From: DATLMR01 sp035537555
GTDB taxonomy: Bacteria > Acidobacteriota > Blastocatellia > UBA7656
Length of the DNA: 10,335 nucleotides
Direction: 5' to 3'
NCBI GenBank assembly: GCA_035537555.1
Contig: DATLMR010000105.1
Location: forward strand, 1-10,335
Part shown: positions 5,562 through 10,335 of the stretch, piece after piece
How the letters are laid out: each line of letters starts with the position of its first letter
How positions within the stretch are numbered: the stretch's first letter is position 1
The notes under the pieces: model-generated
Told to the model about the DNA's origin: nothing
Seen by the model: only the letters and a program-made list of their open reading frames with translations
The model's database searches: none
Made by a program: the position numbers and the translations under genes

Positions 5562-7097
5562 ATGAACGAGACAAACCTTAAAGCGCCTGCGGTCGAACCT
5601 CTATCACCGATCCCGGATAAGCCGGTCAGCGGGCAAGACCCCGAGCTTATTCGCGGCGTCGGACTCGTAAACGCTACCGCATTGAACATGATCGACATGA
5701 TCGGCGTCGGCCCGTTCATAACCATCCCCTTGATAATCGCGGCGATGGGCGGGCCCCAGGCGATGCTCGGGTGGATATTCGGCGCGCTGCTTTGCATCTG
5801 CGACGGACTTGTGTGGGCCGAGCTCGGCGCGGCTATGCCTGGATCGGGGGGCTCGTATCGGTATCTGAGGGAGATTTATAATCCCAGGGGGCTGGGCCGC
5901 ATGATGTCGTTTCTGTTCATATGGCAGCTAAGCTTCAGCGCCCCTCTGTCAATCGCCTCCGGGTCCATAGGGCTGTCGCAGTACGCCAGTTATATCTGGC
6001 CCGGGCTGGCGCAAACTTTTTTTACTCAAGACCTCCGCTTGAACATACCCGTGCTTGGGACGCTCTCATTAAGCTTGCTCTTCACGGCCGGCACTTTCGT
6101 CGCGATCGCAACCTGCGCGGTCGCCGTGGCCCTGCTTTATCGCAAGATCACGATCATCGGCAGGCTATCGAGCCTTCTATGGGTCGGCGTGCTCATTACT
6201 ATTTTGTGGATCATAGTATCAGGCATAACGCATTTCAGCGCCGAACGCGCATTCGATTTTCCGCCCAACGCCTTTACTCTCTCGCCCGAGTTCTTCACCG
6301 GCCTGGGCGCGGCGATGTTGATCGCCGTCTACGACTACTGGGGCTATTACAACGTCTGTTTCTTCGGCGGCGAGGTGAAAGACCCCGGACGCATAATTCC
6401 GCGCGCGGTGATCTATTCGATACTGGCGGTCTCGGCAATTTACATCGTGATGAATATCAGTATCCTGGGAGTGATATCCTGGCGGGAGCTGGCCGAAACG
6501 GCAAACCCCGACAAGCTGGACGCGCGGCGGTATATCATCTCGGTCTTCATGGAGAGGCTTTACGGCAGATGGGCGGGATACCTGGCGACAGGGCTGATAA
6601 TGTGGACGGCCTTCGCTTCGGTCTTCTCGCTTTTGCTGGGATATTCGCGCGTTCCGTACGCCGCGGCCCTCGACGGCAACTATTTCAAGATCTTCGGACG
6701 AGTCCACTCCAAGCATAAGTTCCCGTACGTATCGCTGCTGGTGATGGGCGCGGTAGCCGCCCTCTTCTGTTTTCTGAGACTGGCCGATGTGATAGCCGCC
6801 CTCGTAGTCATAAGGATAATCGTTCAGTTTCTGGCCCAGATAATCGGAGTGATAGTGCTCAGAATACGACGGCCCGATTTGCCGCGGCCGTTTCGTATGT
6901 GGCTCTATCCCATACCCTCTGTAATCGCGTTCGCAGGCTTCGTCTATGTTCTGTTTTCCCGGCCCAATTTTCAAAAAGAGGTCCGATACGCGGCGGTGAT
7001 CATCCTGCTTGGCTTGAGCATCTACTTGATTCGAGCGCGGCGAAGGGGTGAGTGGCCATTCAACAGGCAGGCAGCCGGCGAGCTCGAGCCCCTCTGA
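5562..7097 (+). CDS. APC superfamily amino-acid permease
   Basis: 511 residues from the ATG at 5562; a TTG two codons upstream is possible but less likely. The protein is highly hydrophobic with about 12 membrane helices between residues 38 and 491. Family signatures are clear. The first helix has the unwound-helix motif I-G-V-G-P-F (47-52). A-E-L-G-A-A-M-P-G-S-G-G-S-Y (86-99) marks the end of the second. D-Y-W-G-Y-Y-N at 258-264 leads into G-G-E-V-K-D-P-G-R-I-I-P-R-A (269-282). Y-S-R-V-P-Y-A-A-A-L-D-G-N-Y-F at 361-375 is also typical. The pattern fits the LAT/basic amino-acid branch, which moves amino acids by proton symport or exchange across the inner membrane. The substrate cannot be read from the sequence. 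The N-terminal 30 residues are a polar cytoplasmic tail and the C-terminus is Arg-rich. It converges on a minus-strand operon with 16 nt between stops. Confidence 0.92.
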   Translation: MNETNLKAPAVEPLSPIPDKPVSGQDPELIRGVGLVNATALNMIDMIGVGPFITIPLIIAAMGGPQAMLGWIFGALLCICDGLVWAELGAAMPGSGGSYRYLREIYNPRGLGRMMSFLFIWQLSFSAPLSIASGSIGLSQYASYIWPGLAQTFFTQDLRLNIPVLGTLSLSLLFTAGTFVAIATCAVAVALLYRKITIIGRLSSLLWVGVLITILWIIVSGITHFSAERAFDFPPNAFTLSPEFFTGLGAAMLIAVYDYWGYYNVCFFGGEVKDPGRIIPRAVIYSILAVSAIYIVMNISILGVISWRELAETANPDKLDARRYIISVFMERLYGRWAGYLATGLIMWTAFASVFSLLLGYSRVPYAAALDGNYFKIFGRVHSKHKFPYVSLLVMGAVAALFCFLRLADVIAALVVIRIIVQFLAQIIGVIVLRIRRPDLPRPFRMWLYPIPSVIAFAGFVYVLFSRPNFQKEVRYAAVIILLGLSIYLIRARRRGEWPFNRQAAGELEPL

Positions 7098-7113
7098 GCC
7101 CAGAACGCTACGG

Positions 7114-7956
7114 CTACTCCCAATGAATCTCACGCCCCAAATACTCTTGAAGGGTGCGATTATAAGGTCGGTAGAAATCCGCCAGCAGAGCCCTCAACCG
7201 GGGGGCCATTTCATATGGAGGCGCGTGATTGAACCGGCGAGAGAGCAAGTCTCCGTAGTCGTGGTGCGGCACTTCGAGGTAATCTTCCAGGCCTTGCATG
7301 ATGCGCCTGGCATTGCCGGGATCGGCCAGCTCCTCGGTGACAATGACCCTGATCCGCTCCCGGCCATACTGAGAGACCCACCTCTGTAGCTTATCGACAT
7401 AGACGCCCGGCCCGATGTAGTGAGTGATCTCTCCTCGCGTGTGCGCGTCCAGCTCGGCCCGTATGTCGGTCTCAAAATCCCTCACGTCCATGCCCGGGTA
7501 ACTGCCCTCGGCGTGAAAGCGCCGGTACATGCGGTGGTGCGAGTAGGCGCGGTCGACGGGGTTTCGGACCAGGACGATCAGCTTGACCTGGGGCAGGTGG
7601 CGATAAAGGAGGGCCGGGGCGACGTCATGAAAAGTATTGGCGCTGGCCTCGCCCGTTATGTAATGCTTCGCCGGATCGCGCTTAACCTGAACCGTCGTGA
7701 TCGACCGTTTGCCTGCCTGGTCCGAAGCCTCCCACCGAAAAGAGAGATCGCCTCGATGCTCGCTCGTAGGAAACAGGGCGTAATATTCATCGATGTGCGA
7801 CGCGACGTATTCGGGGCTGTGCAGTCCGAAAAAATTGGGCTCCTTCAACGCGCAGGGCAGGACGTTCGGGTGCGCGATCAGGTAGCGGTATAGAGACGAT
7901 GTGCCGCATTTATTCACTCCTATAATGAAGAAGCTCGGTCGCAGATGATCCATCAT
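7114..7956 (-). CDS. Sulfotransferase (PAPS-dependent, Sulfotransfer family)
   Basis: 280 residues. The PAPS 5'-phosphosulfate loop is F-I-I-G-V-N-K-C-G-T-S-S-L (10-22), with K16 as the likely catalytic lysine. K-E-P-N-F-F (38-43) is the acceptor-side motif seen in heparan-sulfate-type and bacterial glycan sulfotransferases. T-G-E-A-S is at 101-105. The 3'-phosphate binding segment is V-R-N-P-V-D-R-A-Y-S-H at 130-140, with R131 and S139. Length and motif order are complete. It should transfer sulfate from PAPS to a hydroxyl of a sugar or lipid in the cytoplasm. Its first ATG overlaps the stop of the upstream GT9 gene by ATGA, so the two are translationally coupled. GAGGAG is only 1 nt before that ATG and 4 nt before the second one (7953), which may be the real start. 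As last gene of the operon it probably decorates the product of the neighbouring glycosyltransferase. Confidence 0.9.
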   Translation of the reverse strand: MMDHLRPSFFIIGVNKCGTSSLYRYLIAHPNVLPCALKEPNFFGLHSPEYVASHIDEYYALFPTSEHRGDLSFRWEASDQAGKRSITTVQVKRDPAKHYITGEASANTFHDVAPALLYRHLPQVKLIVLVRNPVDRAYSHHRMYRRFHAEGSYPGMDVRDFETDIRAELDAHTRGEITHYIGPGVYVDKLQRWVSQYGRERIRVIVTEELADPGNARRIMQGLEDYLEVPHHDYGDLLSRRFNHAPPYEMAPRLRALLADFYRPYNRTLQEYLGREIHWE

Positions 7957-9068
7957 TCTCCTCGTGATCCGTCGGATTTTGGATGACGGGCCTCTTTACA
8001 GTTATCGAGCAGGTCTTCGGCCGCCGCGAGGACCCCGGCCACCGTGATCCCGGCACAGCAGGGAGGGTCAACGGGGATGCCGCACGGCGGATCGAAAATG
8101 CAATCGCAAGGACTGCACGGCAGCTCTACGCGGATGACCCGATGACGATGCGGCGGGCACCACGGCCCCCACTTCAAAGGGTCGAGCGGTCCATAGAGGC
8201 CGACGACCGGAGCGCCTACCATAACTGCCAGGTGAATCGGCCCGCTGTCAGTCCCGATAACTATCGAAGCGCGGCCGTAAAGCGCGGCCAGAGCGCCCAC
8301 GGAAAGCCGTCCCGCCAGGCCGTGGGCGCTGCCCCGGCTTGCATCCACCACTGCCTCAACGAGCGCATCTTCGCCCGGCCCGCCCGGCACGAGCGGAGTG
8401 ACCCCCCAGCGGCGGCGGATCTCTATAGCCAGCTCGCCCCACCGTCGGGGGCTCCAGTTCTTGAGGGGCCAGCCGGAGCCGGGCTGGAATACGACCGGGT
8501 GAGGCCCGGCCGCGGGCGCTCCGAGCATCGCCTCCTCGGCGGCTGCTTCGTCGGACGCGGTTGGAACGAAACTCCCGGCCGACGCTTCGGCTTTGCCCGC
8601 GACCAGCGCCGGGAACAGGTCGGCCGCCGCATCGATCAGCCTCAATGTTTGAACCACGGCATGCCCTTCTTCGTGAAAGGGAAGGGCAACGGTCAGGAAT
8701 GATTCCATGCCGGGAGTCGCATACCCGATTCGGATCGGGATTTCAGCCGCCACGGCCAGCTCGCCCGACCACGGGTCTTCGGGGCGAGACAATATGACGA
8801 GATCGAAACGCCCGCGCAGCATCTCTGCATTCCGTCTGACCGCCTCGCTCCATCCGGCCGGGTCTGGCGCGGCGGCGAGCGGCGGAAAGGGCAGAGTATA
8901 CGTCCGGTCAACGTCCGGGCAGCGGCGGACGACATCGCCGAGCCCGGTCGTCACGAGGAAGCTGACATGCGAGCCGGGGATCACAGCGCGGAGCGCGGCG
9001 GCGGCGGGCACGGTTAACAATACATCGCCCAGATGATCGGGCCTCGCTATCAGAATACGCGGTCTCAC
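7953..9068 (-). CDS. GT9 (heptosyltransferase-type) glycosyltransferase
   Basis: 371 residues from the GTG at 9068. I preferred this over a frame extension to 9248 because AAAGGAG precedes it and the extension lies within the preceding gene. The GT9 fold begins at once with R-I-L-I-A-R-P-D-H-L-G-D (4-15). Other signatures are F-D-L-V-I (88-92), G-S-G-W-P-L-K-N-W (197-205), G-G-P-G-E-D (229-234), G-T-D-S-G-P-I-H-L-A (272-281) and L-Y-G-P-L-D-P-L-K-W (291-300). The family moves a heptose or similar sugar from an ADP-sugar to lipopolysaccharide core or related glycans at the cytoplasmic membrane. The C-terminus is cysteine-rich (C304, C318, C321, C323, C329, C337, C338, C357). It is an extended form of the C-x-x-C cluster common in this family and may bind metal. 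Neighbours are a sulfotransferase-like gene 58 nt upstream and a sulfotransferase overlapping downstream, pointing to a sulfated glycan. The exact donor and acceptor are unknown. Confidence 0.88.
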   Translation of the reverse strand: MRPRILIARPDHLGDVLLTVPAAAALRAVIPGSHVSFLVTTGLGDVVRRCPDVDRTYTLPFPPLAAAPDPAGWSEAVRRNAEMLRGRFDLVILSRPEDPWSGELAVAAEIPIRIGYATPGMESFLTVALPFHEEGHAVVQTLRLIDAAADLFPALVAGKAEASAGSFVPTASDEAAAEEAMLGAPAAGPHPVVFQPGSGWPLKNWSPRRWGELAIEIRRRWGVTPLVPGGPGEDALVEAVVDASRGSAHGLAGRLSVGALAALYGRASIVIGTDSGPIHLAVMVGAPVVGLYGPLDPLKWGPWCPPHRHRVIRVELPCSPCDCIFDPPCGIPVDPPCCAGITVAGVLAAAEDLLDNCKEARHPKSDGSRGE

Positions 9069-9071
9069 TAT

Positions 9072-9078
9072 CTCCTTT
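9072..9078 (-). promoter_or_regulatory. Ribosome binding site that sets the GT9 start
   Basis: On the minus strand AAAGGAG is followed after ATA by the GTG at 9068-9066. The first residues after this GTG are the first strand of the GT9 fold, so the site supports the short form over the extended frame. The 3-nt spacing is short. Confidence 0.6.
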
Positions 9079-9126
9079 AGCCGGTCATGCCGGGCCGGGA
9101 TCACCGGATCACCGAGGGTCGGCCCG

Positions 9127-9876
9127 CTACAGTACGTCGTACCCGTAGGCGCGTAACGCGTCCGTATCGATGGTCTGGCGAACGAGCGCAAGCAACACCT
9201 CATCGAACTGCGCCGTGCGATTGCCGCTCTCGTATTGCCGCCGATCAAAGGGGAGGGACGGTTCGAGTAACTCCGAACGACTTTCGCCGTCGATGCCGGC
9301 TCGCAGGTAGCGGGTCGGCCTGACGTAGCGCGCGTGGCGCGGGTTAAGGCCCCACAACACGCGGGCCTGATTCAACGTTGCGGTGAAATCAGTCAAGAGA
9401 TCTTCAAGTCGGAAGAGCATGGCCCCGTGCTCGGAATCGAGCAGAGAAAGATAGCTCCGGTAGAGTCTGTTCCACTGGTGTAGAGCCTCGACCACGTGTT
9501 CTCGGGGCAGATCGGTAAGGGTAGGGAAAGGGCGCGCATCGTCGTGGCGCGTGAACCGGATATAGCTCGCGAGCCAGGAGTACACGTCCCTTATACTGAT
9601 CGCGAACTTCACGGCTCCGGCATCGAAGGCCGCCCGCGCCGCCGACAGGTCCTCCCTGCTTATGCGGCTGAGTACGTCCACGCTCACACCGTCCCCCTCC
9701 CAATTCGTCCCGCGCCAGTCGAAGGGCGTCTCGGCTGTCGCGTGCTTCCAGCGCCCTATATTCACAAGGACCCGCGCGTTCGTAAAGTTTTCCTCGAGCG
9801 CGAATTTGACAAGGTTGGTCCCCGTACGCATCGCGCCCTGCTGTTTTATAAAGACTATGTCGTCGTGACGGCTCAT
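9127..9876 (-). CDS. Divergent sulfotransferase-like (P-loop) protein
   Basis: 249 residues. The N-terminal strand and loop I-K-Q-Q-G-A-M-R-T-G-T-N-L-V (10-23) resemble the PAPS phosphosulfate loop, but an arginine takes the place of the usual lysine-type residue. K-F-A-I-S-I-R-D-V-Y-S-W-L-A-S-Y (90-105) fits the 3'-phosphate binding segment (R96, S100). The C-terminal part has W-N-R-L-Y-R-S-Y (135-142), L-F-R-L-E-D-L-L (154-161) and a family-like F-D-R-R-Q-Y (210-215). These features place it in the sulfotransferase superfamily, in a branch distinct from the gene at 7114-7956. Activity is inferred. The ATG at 9876 is the only sensible start, since the frame closes at a TGA just upstream; its ribosome site is weak (AGGA 13 nt away). 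The gene starts 32 nt after the permease stop and ends 58 nt before the GT9 gene. Confidence 0.72.
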   Translation of the reverse strand: MSRHDDIVFIKQQGAMRTGTNLVKFALEENFTNARVLVNIGRWKHATAETPFDWRGTNWEGDGVSVDVLSRISREDLSAARAAFDAGAVKFAISIRDVYSWLASYIRFTRHDDARPFPTLTDLPREHVVEALHQWNRLYRSYLSLLDSEHGAMLFRLEDLLTDFTATLNQARVLWGLNPRHARYVRPTRYLRAGIDGESRSELLEPSLPFDRRQYESGNRTAQFDEVLLALVRQTIDTDALRAYGYDVL

Positions 9877-9908
9877 ATCGATTGGAGAGTCCTGCTCCGG
9901 TCACGCCC

Positions 9909-10335
9909 CTAAAGCACGACACGCGGGTATAGCCGAGCCCCGATCATCACCAGTATGAGAGTCGCGGCAATCAGCACGGAAAAATCGACGCCTAACCCGA
10001 AACTGCTCGTCCCGTTCCTGATCATCAATGCTCTCAGCGCATCCACCTCGTAGCTGAGAGGGTTGACGTGTGAAATCACTTGCAGCCACTCCGGCATTAT
10101 TGAGATCGGATAGATCGCGTTGCTTGCAAAGAACAACGGCATGGTCAGCACCTGGCCTATCCCCATGAATCGCTCGCGCGTCTTCACCAGGCAGGCGACG
10201 ATCAGCGAGAAGGTCGAGAACAAGGCCGCGCCCAGAAACACCACGGCCAGCACGCCGGCGAGCGCCAGAGGGTTCCAGTTCAGCTTCACCCCCAGCAGTA
10301 GCGCGAGCGCGTATATGATCGCCACTTGAGAGAGC
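9909..10335 (-). CDS. ABC-2 type transporter permease (5' partial)
   Basis: The frame is open to the right edge, so only the last 141 residues are present; the GTG at 10325 is probably internal. Numbering from the edge, hydrophobic helices lie at about 4-15, 22-50, 59-76 and 118-134. The segment F-F-A-S-N-A-I-Y-P followed by P-E-W-L-Q and N-P-L-S-Y-E-V-D-A-L-R (91-101) is the characteristic C-terminal region of ABC-2 permeases of the DrrB/NodJ type. Such permeases pair with an ATPase, normally encoded just upstream (here beyond the right edge), to export drugs, lipids or glycans. It is followed by sulfotransferase-like, GT9 and sulfotransferase genes on the same strand, so export of a glycan or glycolipid is the most likely role. 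A drug exporter placed by chance next to glycan genes cannot be excluded. Confidence 0.85.
   Translation of the reverse strand, partial: LSQVAIIYALALLLGVKLNWNPLALAGVLAVVFLGAALFSTFSLIVACLVKTRERFMGIGQVLTMPLFFASNAIYPISIMPEWLQVISHVNPLSYEVDALRALMIRNGTSSFGLGVDFSVLIAATLILVMIGARLYPRVVL

Noticed and set aside
6219..7133. 304-codon minus-strand frame opposite the APC permease
   Set aside because: Antisense shadow; polar translation without motifs, while the plus strand has full permease signatures.
7983..8702. 239-codon plus-strand frame opposite the GT9 gene
   Set aside because: Antisense shadow; Arg/Pro/Ala-rich without motifs, while the minus strand has all GT9 signatures.
9066..9248. N-terminal extension of the GT9 gene to 9248
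   Set aside because: It would overlap the end of the preceding gene, adds an Arg/Ser-rich stretch foreign to GT9 enzymes, and a ribosome site with GTG sits exactly where the fold begins.

Overview
The window is GC-rich (about 60%), densely coded bacterial DNA carrying nine well-supported protein genes, two of them cut by the window edges. The protein repertoire suggests a Gram-negative soil or sediment bacterium, and Acidobacteriota (Blastocatellia-like) is my best guess. The hints are the secreted two-domain protein at the left edge, a TIR-TPR protein and a DUF6624 protein. There is no rRNA or marker gene to confirm this. I see no tRNA, rRNA, CRISPR array, insertion sequence or integrase.

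Left half (1-5370, all plus strand). The first gene is the 3' part of a secreted or envelope protein with a DUF4412-like N-terminal half and a CsgG/TolB-N-like C-terminal half. It ends at a strong 11-bp stem-loop. A 330-bp gap follows, which seems to hold a decayed, frameshifted piece of a sensor histidine kinase on the minus strand and a promoter. Next comes a membrane-anchored TIR-TPR protein, then a radical SAM/SPASM-like enzyme with a GTG start. A small secreted lipocalin-like protein begins four bases after the radical SAM stop. After a 305-bp gap without a convincing gene there is a secreted DUF6624 protein.

Right half. A 12-TM APC-family amino-acid permease (plus strand) runs convergently into a minus-strand operon with only 16 bp between stop codons. 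Read in its own direction, that operon contains an ABC-2 export permease (cut by the right edge), a divergent sulfotransferase-like protein, a GT9 (heptosyltransferase-type) glycosyltransferase and a canonical sulfotransferase. Spacings are short (32 nt, 58 nt, then a 4-nt ATGA overlap). The set looks like the distal end of a locus for making and exporting a sulfated cell-surface glycan or glycolipid.

I found no clear complete new system. The best leads are the TIR-TM-TPR protein with a C8 tract in its linker, the radical SAM/secreted-barrel pair, and the glycan operon with two different sulfotransferase families around one GT9 enzyme.
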